NCBI GenBank assembly: GCA_903822175.1
Contig: CAIJOB010000011.1
Location: 224,815-288,814 of the forward strand
From: an uncultured Alphaproteobacteria bacterium
GTDB lineage: Bacteria > Pseudomonadota > Alphaproteobacteria > Caulobacterales > Caulobacteraceae
DNA length: 64,000 nt
Reading direction: 5' to 3'
Under the pieces are notes generated by a model that ran no database searches, was not told the DNA's origin, and saw only the letters and a program-made list of their open reading frames with translations. The translations under genes were made by a program, and so were the position numbers. This document shows, piece by piece, positions 54,989 to 63,695 of the stretch (the first letter of the stretch is position 1; each line of letters starts with the position of its first letter).

Positions 54989-55028
54989 AGACCGCCGGAG
55001 CCGGGGCGCTACCCCGACCCGGCGGTCT
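54989..55028 (-). terminator. Large hairpin between acpP and fabF (attenuator or processing site)
   Basis: Outer ten-base-pair stem AGACCGCCGG / CCGGCGGTCT and an inner CGGGG / CCCCG stem. On the minus strand the hairpin is followed by TCCTTTGA, a poor U-tract, so it may only partly terminate. It would let acpP be made in excess over fabF. Confidence 0.55.
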
Positions 55029-55053
55029 GAAAACCTTCAACCGAATCAGGCGC

Positions 55054-55293
55054 TTAAGCGCCCAGCTTCTCAGCGATGAACTTCACGGCGTCGCCGACCG
55101 TCTGGATATGCTCAGCGGCGTCGTCCGGGATTTCGATGTCGAATTCTTCCTCGAAGGCCATGACCAGCTCGACGTTGTCGAGGCTGTCGGCGCCCAGGTC
55201 GTCGATGAAGCTGGCCTTCTCGGTCACCTTCTCCGGATCGGCGTCCAGGTGCTCGATGACGATCTTGCGGACGCGTTCTAGGACGTCGGACAT
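55054..55293 (-). CDS. acpP: Acyl carrier protein
   Basis: Carries growing acyl chains on a phosphopantetheine arm. The 79-residue acidic protein has the attachment Ser37 in [11 protein letters not shown] and the canonical helices. The open frame reaches 55392, but [12 protein letters not shown] at 55293 is the conserved N-terminus. It lies 84 bases before the fabF start and 138 bases after fabG. Confidence 0.97.
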   Translation of the reverse strand: MSDVLERVRKIVIEHLDADPEKVTEKASFIDDLGADSLDNVELVMAFEEEFDIEIPDDAAEHIQTVGDAVKFIAEKLGA

Positions 55294-55431
55294 TAGGTAG
55301 GTCCCTTTAAAGTTCAGGCTTTGCATCGGCGAGCCGGGCCCTGGAGTCAACTCCACAGTCTCGCTCACCGAAAGTGGTTGCGGCGTTAGCATGTTCCCAT
55401 GTGGGAAGGCGAGAGCTTCAAATCACCCTCT

Positions 55432-56172
55432 CTAGATCATCGCCATCCCGCCGTTCACGTGCAGGGTCTGGCCGGTGACATAGGCCGCCTCGGCGCTGGC
55501 GAGATAGACGCAGGCCGCCGCCACCTCGTCGCCGGTGCCCAGGCGCTGCGTCGGGATCGTCCCCAGAATCCCCGCCTTCTGGGCGTCGGTCAGCCCATCG
55601 GTCATCGGGCTCTCGATAAACCCCGGCGCGACGCAATTGACGGTGATTCCCCGGGTGGCGACCTCCTGGGCCAGCGCCTTGGAGAAGCCGATCATCCCGG
55701 CCTTTGAGGCCGCATAGTTGGCCTGGCCCGGATTGCCCATCACGCCGACGATCGAGGTGATGCCGATGATCCGCCCGTTGCGGCGGCGCATCATGCCCTT
55801 GGTGGCCGCGCGGCTGAGCCGGAAATAGCTCTCGAGGTTGACCTTGATCACCTCGGACCAGTCCTCGTCCTTCATGCGCAGCAGGAGCCCGTCCTTGGTG
55901 ATGCCTGCGTTGGCCACCAGGATGTCGATGGGCGCCCCGGCCGCGGCCTCTGCGGCCTCGATCAGCCCATCCACCGCCGCCGAATCGGAGAGATTCGCCG
56001 GAACCGCCGCGGTCCGCGCGCCCAGCTCCAACGCGCGCTCCTGCAGCACCGCCTCGCGGGTGCCGGAGAGCACCACAAAGGCCCCCTGGGCGTGCAGGGC
56101 CTTGGCGATGGCCGCGCCGATGCCGCCGGTGGCGCCGGTGACAAGGGCGGTCTTGCCGGTCAGGTCAAACAT
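55432..56172 (-). CDS. fabG: 3-oxoacyl-ACP reductase
   Basis: NADPH-dependent reduction of beta-ketoacyl-ACP. The 246-residue short-chain dehydrogenase has TGATGGIGAAIAKAL (nucleotide site), NAGITKDGLLLRM, and catalytic Ser plus YAASKAGMIGFSKAL with Tyr at about 152. It starts 9 bases after fabD. Confidence 0.96.
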   Translation of the reverse strand: MFDLTGKTALVTGATGGIGAAIAKALHAQGAFVVLSGTREAVLQERALELGARTAAVPANLSDSAAVDGLIEAAEAAAGAPIDILVANAGITKDGLLLRMKDEDWSEVIKVNLESYFRLSRAATKGMMRRRNGRIIGITSIVGVMGNPGQANYAASKAGMIGFSKALAQEVATRGITVNCVAPGFIESPMTDGLTDAQKAGILGTIPTQRLGTGDEVAAACVYLASAEAAYVTGQTLHVNGGMAMI

Positions 56173-56181
56173 GGCGGCTCC

Positions 56182-57126
56182 TTAGAGGCTGGCGGCGAAG
56201 GCTTCGAGGTCGGCGGGGGAATTGAGCGGCGTCGCCTCGGCGTCCGGCGCGATGCGCTTGGCCATGCCGGACAGCACCTTGCCGGCGCCGGCCTCGGCGA
56301 AGCGGGTGACCCCGCCCTCGCCCGCCAGCCAGAGCATGCTTTCCCGCCAGCGCACCCGGCCGGTCACCTGCTCCACCAGCATCCGGCGGATCGCCTCAGG
56401 GTCCAGCGTCGGCTGGGCGGTGACATTGGCCACCAGCGGCGCGCGGGGCGCCAGGATCGTCGCCGCCGCCAGCGCGACCGCCATCTCGTCGGCGGCGGGC
56501 TGCATCAGCGGGCAATGGAAGGGCGCGGACACGTTCAGCAGGATGGCGCGGGCGCCCAGCTCCTTGGCCTTCTCGATGGCCAGGTCGACGGCGGCTTTCG
56601 AGCCGGAGATCACCACATTGCCGGCATTGTTGTCGTTGGCGACCACGCAGACGCCAACGGCCGAGCCCGCCTTCGCGCATTCCTCGGCCAGCGCCACGTC
56701 GCTCTTCGGCCCGATCAGCGAGGCCATCGCGCCCTCGCCCACCGGCACCGCCCGTTGCATGGCCTGGCCGCGCAGCTTCAACAGGCGCGCGGTGTCCGCA
56801 AGGCTGATCGCGCCCGCCGCCGCCAGCGCCGAATATTCGCCAAGGCTGTGGCCGGCCACGAACGCCGCCTTCTCCACGCCCACGCCGAATTCCTTCTCCA
56901 GCGTGCGCATCACCGCCAGGCTGACGGCCATCAACGCCGGCTGGGCGTTCTCCGTCAGCGTGAGTTGATCCTCCGGCCCCTCGCGCATCAGCTTCGAAAG
57001 CTTTTGCCCAAGCGCGTCATCCACTTCCTGGAAGACCTCCCGCGCCGCACTGAAGGCCTCGGCGAGGTCAGCGCCCATGCCCACGGCCTGGCTGCCCTGG
57101 CCGGGAAAAAGGAAGGCGAGGCTCAT
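56182..57126 (-). CDS. fabD: Malonyl-CoA:ACP transacylase
   Basis: Transfers malonyl groups from CoA to ACP. The 314-residue enzyme starts MSLAFLFPGQGSQAVGMG, has the nucleophile Ser in FVAGHSLGEYSAL at about 92, and the catalytic His in NVSAPFHCPLMQ near 200. An in-frame TTG one codon upstream is possible, but the ATG has GGAG at good spacing. First gene of the fab run. Confidence 0.96.
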   Translation of the reverse strand: MSLAFLFPGQGSQAVGMGADLAEAFSAAREVFQEVDDALGQKLSKLMREGPEDQLTLTENAQPALMAVSLAVMRTLEKEFGVGVEKAAFVAGHSLGEYSALAAAGAISLADTARLLKLRGQAMQRAVPVGEGAMASLIGPKSDVALAEECAKAGSAVGVCVVANDNNAGNVVISGSKAAVDLAIEKAKELGARAILLNVSAPFHCPLMQPAADEMAVALAAATILAPRAPLVANVTAQPTLDPEAIRRMLVEQVTGRVRWRESMLWLAGEGGVTRFAEAGAGKVLSGMAKRIAPDAEATPLNSPADLEAFAASL

Positions 57127-57227
57127 CAAGGTGCTCCGGCTCTATCGATTCCGAGCCGCGAGGGTTACGGAATAAGGAAAGCCCCGGCAAGGCGGCGAAG
57201 TTTCGGGCGGATCAGGGGGAAACACCC

Positions 57228-58307
57228 ATGCGGGCAGTGGTGCGGCGCAACAAGCAGTTGGTCCGCGACGAGATCGCCGAGCTGGAGCCGGCGGCCGGCC
57301 AGGTGCTGGTCAAGACCCTCGCCTGCGGCATCTGCGGATCCGACCTGCACGCCCTGCACCACATGGAGCACATGATCGAGCTCGGCCGGCGGGCCGGCGG
57401 CGGCGACAATGGCTTTGATCCCGCCGCCGACACCGTCTTCGGCCACGAGTTCTGCGCTGAGATCCTCGATCATGGCCCGGGCTCCACCAAGGCCCTGAAG
57501 GCCGGGACCCGCGTGGTCAGCGTGCCGATCACGCTTACCGCCGGCGGCATGGAGGCGCTCGGCTTCTCCAACCGCCTGCCCGGCGGTTTCGCGGAACGAA
57601 TGGTGCTGAGCGAGGCGCTGATCCTGGCGGTGCCCAATGGCCTGGCCACCGTCGACGCGGCCCTGACCGAGCCCTTCGCCGTCGGCCTGCACGCGGTCGC
57701 CAAGGCGCGCATGGACGCCAACTCCGTGGCGCTGGTGGTCGGCTGCGGCCCCGTGGGCCTGGCGGTGATCGCCGCGCTGAAGGCCGGCGGCCACGGCCCG
57801 ATCATCGCCGCCGACTTCTCGCCGCGCCGCCGCGCCGCCGCAGAGAAGCTGGGCGCCGACATCGTCATCGACCCGGCCAAGGAGTCACCGCACGACCGCT
57901 GGGAGGCGCTGGGCGTCCCCAAGGCCCGCGGCGCCCAGCAGATGATGCGGATGATGGGCGGCAGCTTCGGCCGCCCGGTGGTCTTCGAATGCGTCGGCGC
58001 GCCCGGCGTCGTCCAGGCCCTGATCGAGGCCGCGCCCGCCGGCAGCCAGATCGTCGTAGCCGGCGTCTGCATGGAGACCGACCGCATCGAGCCCTCGATC
58101 GCCATCACCAAGGAGATCGAGCTCACCTTCGTCTTCGGCTATTCGCCCGAAGAGTTCGCCCAGACTCTGCACAACATCGCCGAGGGTGTCATCGACGTCA
58201 CCGGCCTGGTGACCGGCCGGGTCGGCCTCGACGGAGTGGCTGGAGCCTTTACCGCGCTGGGCGACCCCGAGGCGCACGTGAAAATCCTCGTCGAACCCAC
58301 GGCTTAG
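57228..58307 (+). CDS. Zinc-type medium-chain alcohol dehydrogenase
   Basis: A 359-residue NAD(P)-dependent medium-chain dehydrogenase. Catalytic zinc ligands fit Cys36 (CGICGSDLHAL) and His73/Glu74 (FGHEFCAEI); the dinucleotide site is VVGCGPVGLAVIAAL near 170. The structural-zinc lobe with its four Cys is missing, which puts it outside the classical horse-liver group. The last third (VFGYSPEEFAQTLHNIAEG) fits sorbitol/threonine-dehydrogenase-like enzymes. Substrate unknown. It stands alone, divergent from fabD. Confidence 0.87.
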   Translation: MRAVVRRNKQLVRDEIAELEPAAGQVLVKTLACGICGSDLHALHHMEHMIELGRRAGGGDNGFDPAADTVFGHEFCAEILDHGPGSTKALKAGTRVVSVPITLTAGGMEALGFSNRLPGGFAERMVLSEALILAVPNGLATVDAALTEPFAVGLHAVAKARMDANSVALVVGCGPVGLAVIAALKAGGHGPIIAADFSPRRRAAAEKLGADIVIDPAKESPHDRWEALGVPKARGAQQMMRMMGGSFGRPVVFECVGAPGVVQALIEAAPAGSQIVVAGVCMETDRIEPSIAITKEIELTFVFGYSPEEFAQTLHNIAEGVIDVTGLVTGRVGLDGVAGAFTALGDPEAHVKILVEPTA

Positions 58308-58729
58308 GGCCGCCCCGAGGCCGTCTTGGCCTAGGACCGATTGTCGCGCCCGGTGCGCGGCCGTCGCCGGCGTCTAATACCTGTGGTGGAGCTGCGGCGT
58401 GCATCCAAAGCGCCGCCGCGGCCGTATAATGGTTAACGACGAGGCTAGCGACAATAGTTCAGGTTCCAGACAGCGCCTGACTCGTCAGATGAATACTGGA
58501 TTATTCCCCTAACAGGGGAAGCGGGCGACCGTTGAGGTTGCCGCATGCGTTTGACTTGGTTAACGGCAGAACCGAGCAATCAAATCTGACTCAACCTAAG
58601 CGTTTAGGCGCTCCCGGCGCGTCTATGCTTCAACTTGACAGTTGGTAAACGCGGAATTAATGGCTAGGTTTAATAAGACGTTAATGCCTGGGTGAAGTTT
58701 GCCCCGGCGACCGCATCACCGGGGGTTCC
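58308..58729. other. Long intergenic leader before the DUF4402 cluster
   Basis: These 422 bases contain no gene. They are AT-rich for this genome in the second half. Visible items: a perfect TATAAT at 58425-58430 with no good -35; a hairpin TTCCCC-TAACA-GGGGAA at 58504-58520; TTAAC half-sites at 58433 and 58560; TTGACA at 58635-58640; and a TTAA-N7-TTAA pair at 58670-58684, 45 bases before the first subunit start. No riboswitch was recognised. Confidence 0.5.
58670..58684 (+). promoter_or_regulatory. CtrA-box-like TTAA-N7-TTAA
   Basis: TTAA at 58670-58673 and 58681-58684 with seven bases between them, and a third TTAA at 58657-58660. The Caulobacter CtrA consensus is TTAA-N7-TTAAC; here the last base is T, so it is a one-off match. 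It is 45 bases upstream of a pilus-like gene cluster, and pilus genes are known CtrA targets. Confidence 0.4.
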
Positions 58730-59263
58730 ATGGCTTAACGCAATATCCTGCTGGCTTCGGCTGGCGCGCTCGCGCTCTCCACTTTGGCCACCGGCGCCTT
58801 CGCCGCCGGCACGTTGAACGCCTCGGCGGTCTCCAGCGTCATCGTCGTCTCGCCGACCACCCTGACCAAGACCCAGGACATGAACTTCGGCACCGTGGTT
58901 CGCCCCAGCGGCGCCAACGGCAACACCACCTTCATCCTGGACACCGCCAACAACGTCACCAAGAGCGGCGGCGACGGCTCGGTGGTCGCTTCCACCACGA
59001 CCTCGGCGAAGTTCAGCCTGGTCACCACGCCGGCCATCGCCTTCTCGACCGCCACCGTGCTCAGCTTCGCCCCCACCGGCCAGCTGATCAACATCGCCGC
59101 GGGCACGCCGCTGATCACCGGCGCCACCGGAACCGGCCCGACCTTCAACATCGCCGCCAACGGCACCGCGAACCTCAGCTACGGTGGCCAGTTCGACGTC
59201 ACCCCGACCACCGTGCCGCAGACCTACACCGGCACGCTCGCGGTCACGATCACCTACAACTAG
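58730..59263 (+). CDS. DUF4402 pilus-subunit-like exported protein, TAA at codon 3
   Basis: The mature protein (GTLNASAVSSVIVVSPTTL onward) is a beta-rich DUF4402 domain, with the typical MNFGTVVRPSG and C-terminal YTGTLAVTITYN. An ATG at 58730 has GGGGG upstream and opens a signal peptide, but the third codon is TAA: M-A-stop-RNILLASAGALALSTL ending AFA. AAA (Lys) to TAA would be a single change. A start inside the signal peptide (58784) would remove its basic n-region. The hairpin terminator at 59292 follows, and a chaperone gene starts 321 bases downstream. Confidence 0.75.
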
Positions 59264-59584
59264 CCGTCAGGCAGTCCCATTCGAGACAGGCATGGCCGCT
59301 CGCCAAGAGCGGCCATTCTTGTTTCTAAGGGGCCGCCACAGGCCGCGCCGCCCAGACGCGGCAAACAGCAAATTAATCATATGCGGCGAAGCTTCCGACT
59401 CGCTGAGGCCTAATCCCGGGCCCCGGCGCGGACATAGGGCCGGCAGGACGATCCGCCGCACGGATCAGACGCTGGAACAGAGCTTGCGAGCCGGACCACC
59501 CCCGATGGATAATGCCCCGGTTCTCGTGCTCCGCCGTTCTCGGCGATCCTTGCCGGGCCACAGACCAGTACCGGCGTCCCGCTC
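59264..59584. other. Intergenic region before the chaperone gene
   Basis: These 321 bases hold the subunit terminator at 59292 and otherwise no supported gene. A 27-codon frame at 59505-59588 overlaps the chaperone start by four bases (ATGA) but has no ribosome site. Confidence 0.5.
59292..59326 (+). terminator. Rho-independent terminator after the DUF4402 subunit
   Basis: Ten-base-pair stem ATGGCCGCTC / GAGCGGCCAT around GCCAA, then TCTTGTTTCT. This would let the subunit be made in excess over the chaperone and usher, as in chaperone-usher operons. Confidence 0.85.
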
Positions 59585-60535
59585 ATGAAGCTCCCGGCCC
59601 TCTTCACCGCGCTCCTCGTGCTGGCGTCCCTGGCTGTCGGACCATCTTCGGCCCAGTCGCCAGCTCAGCCCGCCGCGCCCGCTCCCGCCCAACCCACGCC
59701 GGCGGCCGCCCAGGCCGCGGCCGCGGCGGCCAGCGGCGCGAACCTCAACATCTCGCCCAAGCGGGTGACCTTCGACCGCAACCACCGCTCGGCGACGGTC
59801 TACATCTTCAATCAGGGCTCGGCGCCCGGCACCTTCGACATCTCGCTCATCGACCGCGTGATGACGCCCGACGGCCAGATCCTGCCGATCACCGAGGCCC
59901 AGGCGAAGCCGGAGACCAAGGCGGTCGCCGATCGGGTGAAATCGGCCCAGGATATCCTGCAGATCGCGCCGCGCCGCGTGACGCTGGCGCCTGGCCAGGG
60001 CCAGACGATCCGCCTGCGGGTCACCGGCGCGCCGACCGACACCACAGCGACGGAACTGCGCAGCCACCTGACCATCGCCACCCTGCCGCCGCGCGAAGCG
60101 GGCACCACGGCCGACGCCGCCGCCGCCAACGCCCAGACCGGCCAGCTGCGGTTCCAGATCAACGCGCTCCTCGGCCTCAGCATCCCGGCCATCGTGCGCT
60201 TGGGCGACCTGGACGTGCGCGCCGGCCTTGAGAACCCGCACGTCGCCCTGGAGAAGCTGAACGGGCCGAACGGACCGGAGACCCCGGCGCTCAGCCTCGA
60301 CCTGGTGCGTCTGGGGGCGAATTCGCTATTCGGCAACATCGAGGTCCGCGTGCAGGGCCAGCCCAAGAGCCCGGCCCTGGGCCTGTCGCGCGGGGTCGGC
60401 GTCTATACTGAGATTGGCCGCCGCGCGATGCACATCCCGCTCAGCCGCGCGCCGGCGCCCGGTGAACACCTGGAGGTGACTTTCACCGACGACGACACAT
60501 CGCCGGGCAAGGTCCTTGCGAAACTCATCCTTTAA
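59585..60535 (+). CDS. Periplasmic pilus-assembly chaperone-like protein
   Basis: A 316-residue exported protein: signal peptide MKLPALFTALLVLASLAV cut near SSA, a 40-residue Pro/Ala linker, then an immunoglobulin-like PapD-type fold (LNISPKRVTFDRNHRSATV, then RRVTLAPGQGQTIRLRV as the G1/F1-type strand region, LGLSIPAIVRLGDLD). A second beta domain reaches the end. It matches chaperones found next to DUF4402 subunits rather than classic FimC. Its end overlaps a possible usher start by 20 bases. Confidence 0.8.
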   Translation: MKLPALFTALLVLASLAVGPSSAQSPAQPAAPAPAQPTPAAAQAAAAAASGANLNISPKRVTFDRNHRSATVYIFNQGSAPGTFDISLIDRVMTPDGQILPITEAQAKPETKAVADRVKSAQDILQIAPRRVTLAPGQGQTIRLRVTGAPTDTTATELRSHLTIATLPPREAGTTADAAAANAQTGQLRFQINALLGLSIPAIVRLGDLDVRAGLENPHVALEKLNGPNGPETPALSLDLVRLGANSLFGNIEVRVQGQPKSPALGLSRGVGVYTEIGRRAMHIPLSRAPAPGEHLEVTFTDDDTSPGKVLAKLIL

Positions 60536-63500
60536 TCGCACCGCACTCTTTGTGACGGCGGCCGCGGTCCAGCTCTGCGCGACCGGAGGGCGGCCTTGGC
60601 CCGCGACGCGGGCGCCGGCGACGCGATCGGCGCCCTGTTGCTTGGCGCCAGAGGGCCGCCCGAGCGCGCCGCGCCGTCCAGCCGCCCGTCTGGGCCGGGA
60701 GACGCGGTCGCCAGGTACCTGGTCACCGGCCAGCAGTTCCATGCCATCTCGCGCGCGCCACCTGAGCGCGCGCCCGTGGTTTTGGCGTCCAACGACCGGG
60801 TGGCGGCTGCCCCCCTCGCTGCGCAGTCCCCGGCCTATCCGTCAGGCGCGTCCGCCGACCGGATCGGCGCCCTGCTGACCGGCGGCGTCCTGCCACAACC
60901 GGCCACGCCCAGCGCGCCGCCTCCCCCGCCGCCGCCGCCGGCCGTGACCCGCGCGGTGACGACCTCGCGCTTCCCGGCGCCCGATCCGCAGACCCTGCTG
61001 CTGCTGGCGGTCGAAATCGACGGCCTCAATCTCGCCGACGGCATGGCCGCCTACGGCATGCCCGAGGATCCGCAGCTGCCGGTCGGCGAGCTCACCCGGC
61101 TCCTGGAGATGGACGTCGACGTCAGCCCCAGCGACGGGCGCGTCACCGGCCGCATCGGCGAGTCCCGCCGCGCGCTGACCATCGACGTGGCCACCAACAC
61201 CGCGCGCATCGGCCCCGTGCAGGTTACCCTCGAGCCCGGCGACGTGGTCGTCGAGCCCGGCGAGATTTATGTTCGCGCCTCGGTCCTGGCCAAGCTCCTG
61301 CCGCTGCAGTTCGCCGTCGACTCGCGCAATCTGCAGATGAAGCTGACGGCGACCGAGATCCTGCCGCTGCAGGGCCGCCTGGCCCGTCTCGCCCGCCTGC
61401 GCCAAGGCGCCGCCAAGCCCGCGACGCCGGTGCTGCGGGTCGAGGAGCCCTATCAGCTCTTCAGCCCGCCCTCCTTCGATGTCGCGCTCGGCGTGGGCGC
61501 TCAGAACGTCACGCCCCGGGCGCCGACCCAGTACGACATCCGCCTGGGCGGCGATCTGCTCTATTCCGGCCTGCAGGCCTATTTCGGGTCGGACGACACC
61601 GGCAAGCTGACCACCGGCCGGGTTCTGCTGGAAAAGCGCTCCATCGACGGCGACCTCCTGGGGCCGCTGCACGCGCGCGTCGTGGGGCTGGGCGATGTCT
61701 TCACGCCCGGCCTGGCCATCGGGCCGCGCAGCCTGGGCGGCCGCGGCATCCAGCTTTCCACCGCCCCGCTCGACCAGACCAACGTCTTCAACCGCGTCGA
61801 CCTGCGCGGCGAGCTGCCGATCGGCAACGACGTCGAGCTCTATGTGAACGACGTCCTGCAGGGCTCTCAGAGCCAGGCGGTCAACGGCCAGTACGAGTTC
61901 CTGTCCGTGCCCCTGACCCAGGGCGTCAATGTCGTGCGCATCGTGACCTACGGCCCGCATGGCGAACGCAGCGAAGAAACCCGGATCATCAACGCCGGCG
62001 GCGGCCTGCTGCACAAAGGCCAGACCACCCTCGACTTCGCCGCCGTCGAGCAGAACGAGCCCCTGCTGCACATCGGCGACACCTCCGACCCGTTCGTGAT
62101 CGACCACATCACCGGCAAGCCGCGGGTGATCGCCAATCTGAACTACGGTCTGACGCAATACGTGACGCTGGTGGCGGGCGGCGCGCTCTACACCGACCAG
62201 CTGGGCGTCCAGCGCCAGCTCGCCAATACCGGCCTGCGTACCTCCATCGCCGGCTTCGCCACCGAGTTTGACCTGGCCGCCGACAACCTGGGCGGCGAAG
62301 GCGCTTCGCTTGGCGTGGCCGGCCGGCTGTTCGGGAGCAACATCCTGCTGCGCCACTCGGAATACCGTGGCGGCCTGCTCGACGAGAACAACGCCGAGGC
62401 CGACCTGGAGCGGCCGCTCGACCGGCGCACCGAGATCGACCTCGACCGCAACATCCAGTTCGGCGCTCAGCCGATCCCGATTTCCGTGCGCGCGCTTCGC
62501 GACGCCTACGCCGATGGCGGCGTCAACTGGATCACCCAGGTGCGCGGCTCAGCCTCCCTGGGGCCCCTCCTCTACTCGACCGGCCTCGAGTACGACCATG
62601 ACCTGCTGGTCACCGGCCAGGTCAGCGACTTCCTGAAGGGCTTCGTCGGGGTCTCCACCTTCCGGAAGTACCAGTGGCAGGTCCGCGCGACCCTGGACTA
62701 CGTCGCCCTCCCCGATTTCGCCTGAGCGGCCTGGAGATCCTCGCGGACCGTTCGATCAACGACACCTGGGCGCTTCGTTTCGGGGTCACCGGCCAGCTGG
62801 ACACCCCGAAGGACATCGGCTTCCTGGCCGGCACGACCACCAAGACCAAGTTTGGCGACCTGGCGCTCACCGGCCAGTACGACACCCGCCAGGGCACGTG
62901 GCGGCTGGGCGCTCAGATGAACTTCGGCATCGGCTACAATCCGGAGAAGGGCTACCAGCTGACCCGCTCCGGCCCCGGCTCCGGCGGCTCGGTCTCGTTC
63001 CACGCCTTCATCGATTCCAACGGCAACGGGGTCTACGACCCGGGCGAGAAGCCGGTGGCCAATGTCAGCCTCGAGGGCGGCAGCCTGAAGGCCAAGACCG
63101 ACTCCGACGGCCGCGCCTACCTGAGCGGCTTCGGGGCCGGCCCCACCGCGCGCCTGCTGGTCGGCATCGCCGAGATCGAGGACCAGCAGGTCAAGACGCC
63201 GCCCAGCGTCATCGAGTTCTCGCCCCGTCCAGGCGGCGTCACCCAGATCGAATACCCGATGCGGCCCACCGGCGAGGTGATGGTCACCGTCAAGCTGCGC
63301 CGCCCCGACAAGACCCTGGTGGGCCTCTCCGCCACCCGCGTGCGGCTGATCGACGCCAAGGGCCTGGCCCTGGAAGGCGTCACCGAGTTCGACGGCTCGG
63401 TGAATTTCCTCGATGTCCCGGCCGCGACCTACCGGCTCGAGCTCGACAAGGAGCAAGCCGAGCGCCTGCGCATGCGCCTGATGGCCCCGGTCACCGTCAC

Positions 63501-63591
63501 CATCAAGCCCGACGGTTCGGGCGCGCCCGACACCACCGTCGAGGTGGAATTCCAGCCCCGCGAGGACGCCGCCGCGCCGCCGCCGGGGTGA
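60516..63591 (+). pseudogene. Outer-membrane usher-like protein, two apparent frameshifts
   Basis: Usher-type outer-membrane protein of a chaperone-usher pathway. A TTG at 60516 begins a signal-peptide-like stretch (MRNSSFNRTALFVTAAAV, QLCATGG), but the main body reads in another frame from about 60590. That frame has an Ala/Pro-rich N-terminus, an N-domain (PQTLLLLAVEIDGLNLADGM), plug-like part and barrel to 62725. It then ends early (ALPDFA-stop); the rest resumes one frame over (RFRLSGLEILADRSIND) and runs to 63591 with a DSNGNGVYDPGEKP Ca-binding-like Ig module. One missing T in the TTT run at 62716-62718 restores the family sequence LPDFRLSGLEIL. The N-terminal join also needs one base, but the true start is less sure. 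Confidence 0.78.
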
Positions 63592-63695
63592 CGGGTCGCC
63601 GCGTCAGGTCGCCTCTGGAGTGCGCCCGCTGGGCTCGGCCTCCGGTTCCGGCTAGACTGGGAATCCCCCGGGGATGAGGCGTACGCGTTCTTAAA

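Noticed and set aside
58504-58520. Hairpin TTCCCC-TAACA-GGGGAA as a terminator
   Set aside because: No U-tract follows; it may be a regulator site but nothing supports termination.
54166-58738. Stop-codon reassignment (TAG/TAA read as Lys)
   Set aside because: TAG and TAA end many normal genes here (pdxA, rsmA, parE with TAG; the chaperone with TAA). Both lesions are better explained as point changes or errors.
59505-59588. A 27-codon leader frame overlapping the chaperone start
   Set aside because: No ribosome site, arginine-rich random-looking sequence; ATGA overlap alone is weak evidence.
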